Source of the DNA: Paracoccaceae bacterium
GTDB taxonomy: Bacteria > Pseudomonadota > Alphaproteobacteria > Rhodobacterales > Rhodobacteraceae
NCBI GenBank assembly: GCA_003511785.1
Contig: DOIS01000344.1
Coordinates: 1 to 7,380, forward strand
Direction: 5' to 3'
Length of the DNA: 7,380 nucleotides
Part shown: positions 1 through 7,366 of the stretch, piece after piece
Layout: each line of letters opens with the position of its first letter
Position numbering within the stretch: position 1 is the stretch's first letter
Made by a program: the position numbers and the translations under genes
The notes under the pieces: generated by a model
Database searches by the model: none
What the model was told of the DNA's origin: nothing
Seen by the model: only the letters and a program-made list of their open reading frames with translations

Positions 1-417
1 CGGTGGCTTGCGGAACATCTCGACATAGATGGTATTCAGCCGCGCAACCAGCCAGTTGGTGGAAAGCCGCAGCACCCCGATGATGACCCCGAGGATCGTG
101 GCCGCGAGACAGCCCAGGACCGCGATGACCAGCGTATTCAAGAGACCGACAAGCGCGGCGCGGAAATGCGTGTCGCGAGATGTGTAGTCGATCAGGCGCT
201 GGTTGATGTCATAGCTGGCCGGTTCGGCCAAGAAGCCGAAATCGATGGGCTTGCCCAGCTCGGCCAGGTTCTGCGCGGTGTTGCTGATGAGCCAGGCGGC
301 CAGAAGCATGAAAGCAAAGAGCGCGATCACCTGGATCGTGGCCGAACGATACCGCGTGTCGTAGAGCAGCATCGACAGACGGAACTGCTCCTTCGGCGGG
401 TCCGTAAGAGTGGTCAT
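1..417 (-). CDS. bztB: Amino acid ABC transporter permease, BztB/AapQ type (N-terminal part, cut by window edge)
   Basis: Inner-membrane permease subunit of a polar amino acid importer (the Bzt system takes up Glu, Gln, Asp and Asn; Aap is the rhizobial counterpart). The frame is open from the ATG at 417-415 to base 1, giving the first 139 residues; the C-terminal part lies outside the window. Visible are a cytoplasmic N-terminus, a first membrane segment at about residues 25-46, and a periplasmic stretch containing GFLAEPASYDINQRLIDY. A second segment at about 90-115 carries LVGLLNTLVIA, typical of this permease family, and the fragment ends at YVEMFR, where the family's permease core continues. 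It follows bztA by 134 nt on the same strand, the usual binding protein-permease order. The Shine-Dalgarno is poor: GGGGGA lies about 11 nt upstream. The family call is firm; the Bzt versus Aap name rests on the neighbouring BztA and general resemblance. Confidence 0.88.
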   Translation of the reverse strand, partial: MTTLTDPPKEQFRLSMLLYDTRYRSATIQVIALFAFMLLAAWLISNTAQNLAELGKPIDFGFLAEPASYDINQRLIDYTSRDTHFRAALVGLLNTLVIAVLGCLAATILGVIIGVLRLSTNWLVARLNTIYVEMFRKPP

Positions 418-455
418 GGCCTAGGATTTCCCCCGTGTGCCCGATCCGCTTACCG

Positions 456-472
456 GCGGGGTTGTCCCCCGC
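456..472 (-). promoter_or_regulatory. Second, smaller hairpin in the bztA-bztB gap
   Basis: GCGGGG (456-461) and CCCCGC (467-472) form a perfect 6-bp GC-only stem with a 5-nt loop. It lies 34 nt downstream, on the minus strand, of the larger hairpin and 39 nt before the bztB start codon. No T-tract follows. It may add to mRNA stabilisation, but a 6-bp GC stem can arise by chance in DNA of this composition. Confidence 0.35.
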
Positions 473-506
473 TCCACAAGGATCGAACTGATTTATTCGG
501 TTTGGC

Positions 507-538
507 AGAGGGCGCAGGACATGCTGCCTGCGCCCTCT
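507..538 (-). promoter_or_regulatory. Intercistronic hairpin between bztA and bztB
   Basis: A perfect 12-bp inverted repeat: AGAGGGCGCAGG (507-518) and CCTGCGCCCTCT (527-538) enclose an 8-nt loop. It begins 13 nt after the bztA stop codon on the transcribed strand. The bases following the stem on the minus strand are TGCCAAACC, so there is no T-tract and it is not a canonical rho-independent terminator. By analogy with other binding-protein-first ABC operons, I infer that it protects the bztA mRNA 3' end and/or partly attenuates read-through into bztB. Confidence 0.7.
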
Positions 539-551
539 TCTCTGTCAGGTC

Positions 552-1568
552 TTAGCGGAACGGCGGGGAATACAGCAGGCCGCCTTCGGTCCACTGTGCG
601 TTCAGCCCGCGGGCCAGGCCGATCGGGGTCTCTTCACCGATGTTCTTGGCGAAAATCTCGCCGTAGTTGCCACCGGCCATGATCGCGCGCTGCGCCCATT
701 CGGCATCCAGGCCCAGCATCTCGCCCAGGGTGCCCTCGGTGCCCAGCAGGCGGTTGACCTCGGGCTTGTCGGTGCCGGCGGCCATTTCGCTGATGTTGGC
801 CGAGGTCACGCCGTATTCCTCGGCGGCGATCAGGGCATTCAGCGTCCAGCGGACGATGTCGCCCCACTCGTTGTCACCGTGACGGACCAGCGGGCCCAGC
901 GGCTCTTTCGAGATGATCTCGGGCAGCAGGACATGCGCGCTGGGATCCTCGAAGGTGGCGCGGGTCGCGGCCAGGCCGGAGGCGTCGGTGGTGTAGACGT
1001 CGCAAGCCCCGGCCAGGTACTGCTGCTGGGCTTCGGCGTTGGTCTCGATCGGCACCGGTTCATAGCTCATGTTGTTGACGCGGAAGTAGTCGGCCAGGTT
1101 GAGCTCGGTCGTGGTGCCGGTCTGGATGCAGATGGTGGCCCCGTCCAGTTCCTTGGCCGAGCTGACGCCCAGCTCTTTCGGAATCATGAAGCCTTGACCG
1201 TCATAGTAGTTGATGCCGGTGAATTCGAACTTCAGATCGACATCGCGCGAGAAGGTCCAGGTGGTGTTGCGGGCCAGCATGTCGACCTCGCCCGAGGCCA
1301 GCGCGGTAAAGCGTGTCTTGCCGGTGGTCGGCACGAATTCGACGGCCATGGAGTCGCCCAGGACAGCGGCGGCCACGGCACGGCAGAGCGCCACGTCGAA
1401 GCCGTTCCACACCCCGTTCGCATCCGGCGCCGCGAAGCCCGGCACGCCGGTCGCAACACCGCAGTTCAGGGTGCCGCGCGCCTTGACGTCGTCCAGAGTT
1501 GCCGCAGCTGCTGCGCCCGCTGCCAGACCGGCAACGGTCAACGCACCAAAGAATACGGATTTTTTCAT
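552..1568 (-). CDS. bztA: Amino acid ABC transporter periplasmic substrate-binding protein, BztA/AapJ type
   Basis: Periplasmic receptor that binds acidic and amide amino acids (Glu/Gln/Asp/Asn in characterised Bzt/Aap systems) and delivers them to the membrane permeases. The protein is 338 residues from the ATG at 1568-1566. I chose this start because it gives a clean Sec signal peptide (MKKSVFFGALTVAGLAAGAA, cleavage near residue 23) and has the SD AGGAAGAGG at 1574-1582, 5 nt upstream. The in-frame ATG at 1694 would add 42 non-family residues and lies upstream of the likely transcription start. Family marks are GFDVALCRAVAAAVLGD (57-72), the LARNTTWTFSRDVDLKFEFTG segment (98-118), YYDGQGFM (121-128) and the C-terminal GGNYGEIF (299-306). 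Four cysteines (36, 62, 147, 189) could form disulfides, as is common for the family. It is first in its transporter operon, upstream of bztB. Confidence 0.94.
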   Translation of the reverse strand: MKKSVFFGALTVAGLAAGAAAAATLDDVKARGTLNCGVATGVPGFAAPDANGVWNGFDVALCRAVAAAVLGDSMAVEFVPTTGKTRFTALASGEVDMLARNTTWTFSRDVDLKFEFTGINYYDGQGFMIPKELGVSSAKELDGATICIQTGTTTELNLADYFRVNNMSYEPVPIETNAEAQQQYLAGACDVYTTDASGLAATRATFEDPSAHVLLPEIISKEPLGPLVRHGDNEWGDIVRWTLNALIAAEEYGVTSANISEMAAGTDKPEVNRLLGTEGTLGEMLGLDAEWAQRAIMAGGNYGEIFAKNIGEETPIGLARGLNAQWTEGGLLYSPPFR

Positions 1569-1674
1569 GTTTACCTCTTCCTGATTTTCCGCCTCCCCAA
1601 GGGGCGGTTTTGTTCGACACGTCCGGGTGCCGAGCGATACACCGAAGTCAGGGTTCCCCCTCTCAGTGAGGAGG

Positions 1675-1704
1675 AGTTTGGGCGGATTCATCAAGGAACG
1701 TCAA
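1675..1704 (-). promoter_or_regulatory. Probable sigma-70-type promoter of the bzt operon
   Basis: On the minus strand TTGACG (1699-1704) is separated by 18 nt from CAAACT (1675-1680). The -35 matches five of six consensus bases and the -10 is weak. Transcription would start near 1668 and leave a leader of about 100 nt before the bztA ATG. This also argues against the longer in-frame start at 1694, which would not be transcribed. Prediction by eye only. Confidence 0.45.
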
Positions 1705-1709
1705 GGGCG

Positions 1710-1735
1710 CGATCACGGAAACGCTTCAATGATCG
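1710..1735 (-). promoter_or_regulatory. Dyad CGATCA-N14-TGATCG upstream of the bztA promoter
   Basis: CGATCA (1710-1715) and TGATCG (1730-1735) are perfect inverted 6-mers with a 14-nt spacer. The dyad sits just upstream of the putative -35, centred about 55 nt before the predicted start of transcription. This is a position where activators often bind. No known operator consensus is recognised, and a 6-bp dyad with free spacing is expected about once by chance in a region this long. Confidence 0.25.
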
Positions 1736-1784
1736 TTGGGCTTTCCCTATGGTCAGCCCATGTTCGGGGCGCTACCCGTATCGC

Positions 1785-2489
1785 TCACGCCAAGTCGAAA
1801 AACCGCTTGGCGTGCAGGAAGGCTGCGCGTTTATGGGCAGCCTGCGCCGCGGCCTCTTCGTCTATCCCCCATTGCTCTTCCTGCCAGTCCTCGTCCAGCC
1901 GCGAGAGCCGCCAGACCGCCTCAGGGTCGCGCCAGCCCTCGGACGCCGCAAGGCCCAGCACAAGCGAGCCAGACAGGGAGATCAGGTCATGCATCGCCGC
2001 GATCCGGAACGCGCTCATCGCCTCCAGCGGCGCGCGCAGGCGGGCCAGGACCCGCGCGTCCTGCGGCCGGTGCAGCACGCCCTGGACCGGAATCAGCCGG
2101 GCCCCATAGGTTTCCGCCGCCCAGTCCAGCGCCGGGTCCCAGGCCTCGGCCTGGCGGCGGACAAGCTCGGCGGGCGCCTCGGCGCGATAGCACAGGAGAT
2201 CCGCGTCGCCATACTCCGCCAGCATCGCGATCACCTCGTCGCTCTGCGGCACCACCTTGTCGAGCGCGGCATTGGCCGAGCGGGTGACCGGCATCGAAAG
2301 GGGGTCGATCTCGCCCTCCTGCGCGTCCCATTCTTGGGCCACAGCCTCGGCCATCGCGCGGGTGGGCAGGTGGAGCGGCGTCTTGGCCGGGGTCTGCACG
2401 ACGCGGCCGTCCAGCGCCACGGTGAATCCGTCGTCTTCGGCCTGCACGGCGGCCTCGGTCCAGAACCGTTTGCGTTTCCATTCGGTCAT
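1785..2489 (-). CDS. ATP12-family F1-ATPase assembly chaperone
   Basis: Predicted cytoplasmic chaperone of 234 residues. In mitochondria Atp12 binds the free F1 alpha subunit until it joins beta; alphaproteobacterial homologues are assigned the same role by homology. Family features are an N-terminal KRFWTEA segment (7-13) followed by the small beta domain with FTVALDGRVVQTPAKTPL (22-39). Next come EWDAQEGEIDPLSMPVTRSANAALD (53-77) and YGDADLLCYRA (93-103), then the alpha-helical part with SGSLVLGLA (173-181) and the acidic, tryptophan-bearing DEDWQEEQWGIDEEA (199-213). Length is normal for bacterial members. It starts 16 nt after the RluC-like gene with GAGG upstream of the ATG, so it is probably co-transcribed. 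I see no convincing terminator after it. No F-type ATPase structural gene is in the window. Confidence 0.93.
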   Translation of the reverse strand: MTEWKRKRFWTEAAVQAEDDGFTVALDGRVVQTPAKTPLHLPTRAMAEAVAQEWDAQEGEIDPLSMPVTRSANAALDKVVPQSDEVIAMLAEYGDADLLCYRAEAPAELVRRQAEAWDPALDWAAETYGARLIPVQGVLHRPQDARVLARLRAPLEAMSAFRIAAMHDLISLSGSLVLGLAASEGWRDPEAVWRLSRLDEDWQEEQWGIDEEAAAQAAHKRAAFLHAKRFFDLA

Positions 2490-2505
2490 GCGTCGTCCTC
2501 GGGTC

Positions 2506-3552
2506 TCAGCGCAGTTCGGCGAAGGGGTCGTCGGCAGCGAGGTCCGGCGTCCAGCCCAGCGTCACGAAGGTCTGCGCCATGTGGTCGGGCAGGTTGGCGG
2601 TCACGGTCAGCGGCTGCTGCGTGACCGGATGCAGCAAGGTGATCGACCGGGCGTGAAGGTGCAGCCGGTCGGAAAGCAGCCCGCCCGTCCCGGCGCCCCA
2701 GCCGTCGCCCAGGTTTTCCTGGCGCGAACCGCCGTACTTGCCGTCGCCCAGGATCGGGTGCCCGATCTCGGCCATATGGGCGCGCAACTGGTGGGTGCGC
2801 CCGGTGATCGGCTCCAGCGCGACCCAGGCCGCGCGAGAGGCCACGCGATAGAGCGTCGCGTACTGCGTGATCGCGCGTTTCGCGCCGGGAGTGCGGTCCA
2901 CCTCGCGCGGGTGCAGGCATAGCATTTTCTCGCCCTCGCCGCCCTTGCCGTGCCCGGGCGCCTTCACCAGCCCATACTTGATTTCGCCGAGGTAGGGGGT
3001 CGGCACCCCCGCCACGACGGCCCAGTAGATCTTGCGCGTCTCCTTGTGCCGGATCGCGGCGGTGAGCGCCTGCGCCACGCTGCGTGAGCGGGCCAGCAGC
3101 AGGACGCCCGACGTGTCCTTGTCGAGACGGTGTACCAGGCGAGGCTTGTCATCGGCCCCAAAGCGCAGGGCCTCGGCCAGCCCATCGACATGGCGGGTCT
3201 GCTTGCTGCCGCCCTGCGTGGCGAGCCCCGGCGGTTTGTTGATGGCGATGATGTGATCGTCGCGGTAGATGACGCAGGAGCGGATCATCTCGGCGTCGGC
3301 ATCGCTCACGCGGGGCCTTGCGGGCGCGGGCGGCTGGTCGCCGGGTTTGGGCAGAGGCGGGATGCGCACCGCCTGCCCCGCCTCGATCCGGGTCGAGCCC
3401 TTGACGCGCCCGCCATCGACGCGCAGTTCGCCCTTGCGGCACATCTTCTCGATACGGCCCTGCGAGAGCTGCGGAAACACCCGTTTCAGCCAGCGGTCGA
3501 GGCGTTGGCCGGCGTCCTGTTCGCGCACGGTGATCGTCTGCACGCCGCTCAT
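2506..3552 (-). CDS. rluC: RluC-like 23S rRNA pseudouridine synthase (RluA family, S4 domain)
   Basis: Cytoplasmic enzyme isomerising uridine to pseudouridine in 23S rRNA; E. coli RluC acts at positions 955, 2504 and 2580. The protein is 348 residues. An N-terminal S4 RNA-binding domain (about 16-63) has RLDRWLKRVFP and IEKMCRKGELRVDGGRVK, close to the RluC pattern. The catalytic motif HRLDKDTSG is at 141-149 with nucleophile Asp144, and the GRTHQLRAHM motif of the family is at 251-260. I chose the ATG at 3552 because it overlaps the crcB stop as ATGA and has GGGGAG 7 nt upstream. The alternative ATG at 3576 would add eight residues and overlap crcB further. The overlap suggests translational coupling. 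Family assignment is firm; RluC rather than RluD specificity is inferred from the S4 domain sequence. Confidence 0.9.
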   Translation of the reverse strand: MSGVQTITVREQDAGQRLDRWLKRVFPQLSQGRIEKMCRKGELRVDGGRVKGSTRIEAGQAVRIPPLPKPGDQPPAPARPRVSDADAEMIRSCVIYRDDHIIAINKPPGLATQGGSKQTRHVDGLAEALRFGADDKPRLVHRLDKDTSGVLLLARSRSVAQALTAAIRHKETRKIYWAVVAGVPTPYLGEIKYGLVKAPGHGKGGEGEKMLCLHPREVDRTPGAKRAITQYATLYRVASRAAWVALEPITGRTHQLRAHMAEIGHPILGDGKYGGSRQENLGDGWGAGTGGLLSDRLHLHARSITLLHPVTQQPLTVTANLPDHMAQTFVTLGWTPDLAADDPFAELR

Positions 3553-3929
3553 GCGAATACTCCCCGGCCGAGCCATAGCCCGGCCATCAATCCACCGACC
3601 GACAGACCCAGCGAGAGCGCCACGTACAGGGCGGCCTGACCATGGGCGCCGCGCTCGATCAGGGTGACGGTTTCCAGCGAAAAGGCGGAAAACGTCGTGA
3701 ACCCGCCCAGCAGCCCGGTCATTACCAGCGGGCTCAGGTGGGTCAGCCCGCGATGCGCGGCGGCCACGACGAACAGGCCCATCAGCAGCGAGCCCAGCAC
3801 GTTGACCGACAGGATCGCCACCGGAAAAGGCGTGTGTCCCAGCGCGCGCGTCACGCCCAGCCCCGCCAGATAACGCAGGCTGGCGCCCACGGCGCCGCCG
3901 AGGGCCACGTATGGCAGGGTGTTCAACAT
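3549..3929 (-). CDS. crcB: Fluoride ion channel CrcB/Fluc
   Basis: Small inner-membrane protein that lets fluoride leave the cell; Fluc proteins work as dual-topology dimers. It is 126 residues with four hydrophobic segments (about 3-23, 35-57, 66-90, 98-121). Family signatures are all present: GGAVGASLRY (11-20) with Arg19, the conserved Asn43 in NVLGSLLMGL, and GLLGGFTTFSAFSLE (72-86). The last contains the Thr and Phe residues that line the pore and central sodium site in Fluc structures. The start at 3929 matches the usual MLNTLPYVALGG-like family N-terminus. A GTG at 4016 would add 29 unrelated, Arg/Pro-rich residues. The SD before 3929 is not evident. It lies 110 nt after rarA and overlaps the next gene by 4 nt. 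I see no fluoride riboswitch in its leader. Confidence 0.94.
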   Translation of the reverse strand: MLNTLPYVALGGAVGASLRYLAGLGVTRALGHTPFPVAILSVNVLGSLLMGLFVVAAAHRGLTHLSPLVMTGLLGGFTTFSAFSLETVTLIERGAHGQAALYVALSLGLSVGGLMAGLWLGRGVFA

Positions 3930-3935
3930 GGGCGG

Positions 3936-3964
3936 TCTGTCGCGCGGGACGCGCGCGGAGTCAA
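3936..3964 (-). promoter_or_regulatory. Possible weak promoter immediately before crcB
   Basis: TTGACT (3959-3964, minus strand) is followed after 17 nt by GACAGA (3936-3941), a poor -10 match. Start of transcription would fall at or next to the crcB ATG, implying a leaderless or nearly leaderless message. That would be consistent with the lack of an SD. Speculative: crcB may simply be transcribed from the upstream operon promoter. Confidence 0.2.
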
Positions 3965-3982
3965 GGCGGCGCGGGACGCGCG
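3942..3982. repeat. 14-bp direct repeat pair upstream of crcB
   Basis: GCGCGGGACGCGCG occurs twice, at 3942-3955 and 3969-3982, with starts 27 bp apart. Each copy holds a small dyad (GCGCG-GGA-CGCGC). One copy lies inside the spacer of the possible crcB promoter and the other just upstream of its -35. It could be a paired protein-binding site or a local duplication in GC-rich intergenic DNA. No matching known operator is recognised. Confidence 0.5.
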
Positions 3983-3999
3983 AGTACGGCTGATCTGCC

Positions 4000-4026
4000 G
4001 GCCCGGGCGCTTTCACCTCTCGGGCC
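4000..4026 (-). other. Weak stem-loop shortly after rarA
   Basis: GGCCCG (4000-4005) and CGGGCC (4021-4026) form a 6-bp stem around a 15-nt loop, starting 13 nt past the rarA stop on the minus strand. There is no T-tract, so termination here is unlikely. It may be an mRNA structure separating rarA from crcB or chance in GC-rich sequence. Confidence 0.2.
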
Positions 4027-4039
4027 CTGCGGGCTGCGC

Positions 4040-5359
4040 TCAGTCCCCGTCCTCGCCACGCTCGGCGCGCAGCCGGGCAAAATACTCCGCCCGTTTCTTC
4101 AGGTCCCGCTCGAACCCGCGTTCGACCGGAGTATATAAGACGGGCCGCGTCATCGAGTCGGGGAAATAGTCCTGGCCTGAAAACCCGTCCTCGGCGTCGT
4201 GGTCATAGGCATAGCCCGCCCCATAGTCCTGGTCCTTCATCAAACGGGTCGGCGCGTTCAGGATATGCTTGGGCGGTGGCGCGCTACCCGACCCACCGGC
4301 CAGTTTCATCGCAGCCTTGTAGGCCGCGTAGCCCGCGTTCGACTTTGGCGCAAGCGCAAGGTAGATCACCGCCTGGGCCAAGGCCAATTCCCCCTCGGGG
4401 CTGCCCAACCGTTCGTAGGTTTCCCAGGCGTGCAGGCAGATCGTCTGCGCCTGCGGGTCGGCCAGACCGATGTCCTCGACCGCCATCCGGGTGATGCGCC
4501 GCGCAAGATAGCGCGGGTCTTCGCCGCCCTTGAGCATCCGCGCCAGCCAGTATAGCGCCGCGTCCGGGTCCGAGCCGCGCACCGATTTGTGCAGCGCCGA
4601 GATCAGGTTGTAGTGCTCGTCGCCCGATTTGTCGTATTTCGTGGCCCGCCGCATCAGGCGGGTGGACAGCGCGGCCCGGTCCAGCGGGCCCTCGACCTTC
4701 CAAGCCATCACCTGTTCGATCAGGTTCAGTAACGCCCGGCCGTCGCCGTCGGCCATCTCCTGGACCGCCTCGCGCGCGGAAGCGTCGAGCGGCAATGCAC
4801 GGCCGAGTTCTGTCTCGGCCCTTTGCGTCAATCGCTCCAGATCGGCCATCGAAAGCCGCTCGAGCACCAGCACCTGCGCCCGGCTGAGAAGCGCGGCATT
4901 CAACTCGAAGGAAGGGTTCTCGGTCGTGGCCCCCACGAGAAGGATGGTGCCGTCCTCCACATGCGGCAGGAACCCGTCCTGCTGCGCCTTGTTGAAGCGG
5001 TGGATTTCGTCCACGAAGAGGAGCGTCCCCTGCCCCGTCCGGCGGCGCATCCGGGCGGCCTCGAATACTTTCTTGAGATCCTGCACGCCGGTGAAGAGCG
5101 CGCTGATCTGCACGAAATGCAGGTCGCTTTCATCGGCCAGCAGCCGCGCGATGGTGGTCTTGCCCACCCCGGGCGGCCCCCAGAGGACAAGGCTGCCGAG
5201 ACTGCCCGCAGCCAGCATGACGCCCAGCGGTGCATCGGGGCCGAGGATATGCTCCTGCCCGATCACCTGGTCCAGCGCGGCGGGGCGCAGCCGATCGGCA
5301 AGGGGTTGGTGGGCGCTGGAGACGGTCGGGGCGTCGGTGCTGTCGAACAGGTCCGCCAT
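4040..5359 (-). CDS. rarA: Replication-associated recombination protein RarA (MgsA), AAA+ ATPase
   Basis: AAA+ ATPase of the RarA/MgsA/WRNIP1 family, related to clamp-loader and RuvB-type ATPases and acting at stalled or collapsed replication forks. It is 439 residues, normal length. The N-terminus PLADRLRPAALDQVIGQEHILG (19-40) is typical. Walker A GPPGVGKT is at 61-68, Walker B LLFVDEIHRFNKAQQD at 113-128, sensor 1 GATTENPSFELN at 143-154, and LLSR with the likely arginine finger R160 follows. The sensor 2 region GDGRALLN is at 205-212. The C-terminal half (about 240-430) has the family's tetramerisation region, including RITRMAVEDIGLADPQA (288-304) and the AYDHDAEDGFSGQDYFPD segment (384-401). 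It begins 3 nt after the protease stop codon, so co-transcription is very likely. Its own SD is weak, suggesting coupling to translation of the gene before it. Confidence 0.96.
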   Translation of the reverse strand: MADLFDSTDAPTVSSAHQPLADRLRPAALDQVIGQEHILGPDAPLGVMLAAGSLGSLVLWGPPGVGKTTIARLLADESDLHFVQISALFTGVQDLKKVFEAARMRRRTGQGTLLFVDEIHRFNKAQQDGFLPHVEDGTILLVGATTENPSFELNAALLSRAQVLVLERLSMADLERLTQRAETELGRALPLDASAREAVQEMADGDGRALLNLIEQVMAWKVEGPLDRAALSTRLMRRATKYDKSGDEHYNLISALHKSVRGSDPDAALYWLARMLKGGEDPRYLARRITRMAVEDIGLADPQAQTICLHAWETYERLGSPEGELALAQAVIYLALAPKSNAGYAAYKAAMKLAGGSGSAPPPKHILNAPTRLMKDQDYGAGYAYDHDAEDGFSGQDYFPDSMTRPVLYTPVERGFERDLKKRAEYFARLRAERGEDGD

Positions 5360-5362
5360 GGA

Positions 5363-6745
<1,383 letters not shown>

Positions 6746-6771
6746 GGCGCCTCCTTCGGGATTGTCCGCAG

Positions 6772-6800
6772 GATATGCGCGCCGACGGCCACGATTGCAA
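6772..6800 (-). promoter_or_regulatory. Probable promoter of the protease-rarA-crcB-rluC-ATP12 unit
   Basis: On the minus strand TTGCAA (6795-6800) is separated by 17 nt from CATATC (6772-6777), giving a start of transcription near 6765 and a leader of about 20 nt with a strong SD. The -35 can also be read as CTTG, as in heat-shock (RpoH) promoters. That would suit a Do-type protease, but the two readings cannot be told apart here. It lies just downstream of the rplQ terminator, where a new promoter is expected. Confidence 0.4.
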
Positions 6801-6828
6801 GGCGGCGGATGGCGCCGGAGACCAACGG

Positions 6829-6858
6829 AAAAAGGCTCCCGCACGGGCGGGAGCCTTT
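6829..6858 (-). terminator. Rho-independent terminator of rplQ (end of the ribosomal protein operon)
   Basis: AAAGGCTCCCGC (6831-6842) and GCGGGAGCCTTT (6847-6858) make a perfect 12-bp stem with a 4-nt loop. It starts 22 nt after the rplQ stop on the transcribed strand. On the minus strand the GC-rich stem runs directly into TTTTT (complement of 6829-6833). On the + strand only three T residues follow the GC part, so the orientation is clearly minus. It insulates rplQ from the protease gene. Confidence 0.9.
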
Positions 6859-6880
6859 GGCAATTCTCTGGAAGAGGGTC

Positions 6881-7300
6881 TTATTCCTCGTCGTCCGCCT
6901 CGGCGGCGACGCGGGCCTTGTCGGCGGCGCCCTTGGCGTCGACGTCGCGATCGACGAATTCGATGATCGCCATCGGCGCCATGTCGCCATAGCGGAAGCC
7001 CGCCTTCAGGACGCGGATATAACCGCCCTGACGCTCGGCATAGCGCGGACCCAGCACGTCGAAGAGTTTGGCCACGTACTGCTCTTCCTTGAGCTTGGAA
7101 GCAGCCTGCCGGCGGGCGTGGATGTCACCGCGCTTGGCCAGGGTGATCAGCTTTTCCACGATCGGGCGCAGTTCCTTGGCCTTGGGCAGGGTGGTCTTGA
7201 TCTGCTCGTGTTCGATGAGCGATCCGGCCATGTTCGAGAACAGCGCCTTGCGGTGTTCATGGGTGCGGTTCAGGCGGCGATAGCCTCGTGCGTGACGCAT
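6881..7300 (-). CDS. rplQ: 50S ribosomal protein L17
   Basis: Large-subunit ribosomal protein bL17, which binds 23S rRNA near the exit-tunnel rim. It is 139 residues. The start MRHARGYRRLNRTHEHRKALFSNMA and the family signature IKTTLPKAKELRPIVEKLIT (34-53) are unmistakable, followed by the usual YVAKLF and GGYIRVLKAGFRYGDMAPMAIIEFVD (92-117). The C-terminal tail (118-139) is an Ala/Asp/Glu-rich extension, as in other alphaproteobacteria. AAGGAG (7309-7314) lies 8 nt before the ATG. In bacteria rplQ usually follows rpoA as the last gene of the alpha operon. The rpoA coding region is not visible in the 80 nt upstream, but the terminator right after rplQ fits that place. Confidence 0.98.
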   Translation of the reverse strand: MRHARGYRRLNRTHEHRKALFSNMAGSLIEHEQIKTTLPKAKELRPIVEKLITLAKRGDIHARRQAASKLKEEQYVAKLFDVLGPRYAERQGGYIRVLKAGFRYGDMAPMAIIEFVDRDVDAKGAADKARVAAEADDEE

Positions 7301-7346
7301 GTGTTTTACTCCTTTTGCCCTCTACGGGCGGTTTTGCTTTGTCCGG

Positions 7347-7366
7347 CCGGCGATGCGTGTCACCGG
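7347..7366 (-). other. Stem-loop in the leader/intergenic region before rplQ
   Basis: On the minus strand CCGGTGA and TCGCCGG pair over 7 bp with one G-U wobble around a 6-nt loop. The surrounding 7301-7380 holds no recognisable coding sequence and is presumably the rpoA-rplQ spacer. No T-tract follows. The structure may stabilise mRNA or be incidental. Confidence 0.25.

Noticed and set aside
1589..1607. Inverted repeat CCGCCTCCCCAAGGGGCGG in the bztA leader as a terminator or riboswitch stem.
   Set aside because: The arms meet with only a 2-nt loop and need a bulge to extend, and the adjacent T-run lies on the wrong strand for the bztA transcript. The region has no recognised riboswitch features.
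1569..1694. N-terminal extension of BztA from the ATG at 1694.
   Set aside because: It has no family resemblance, would bury the signal peptide and lies upstream of the likely transcription start, while the ATG at 1568 has a strong SD.
1737..1784. Terminator after the ATP12 gene (GGGCT...AGCCC, 5 bp with a 12-nt loop on the minus strand).
   Set aside because: The stem is too short, the loop too long and no T-tract follows, so it cannot be supported as a terminator.
879..2624. A 581-codon open frame on the + strand.
   Set aside because: It runs antisense through bztA, the intergenic gap, the ATP12 gene and into the RluC-like gene, all of which have clear homology. Its translation is Arg/Gly/His-rich with no recognisable domain; this is the usual antisense shadow in high-GC DNA.
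3930..4039. Fluoride riboswitch before crcB.
   Set aside because: The conserved core sequences of the crcB motif were looked for on the minus strand and not found; the region is dominated by GC repeats.
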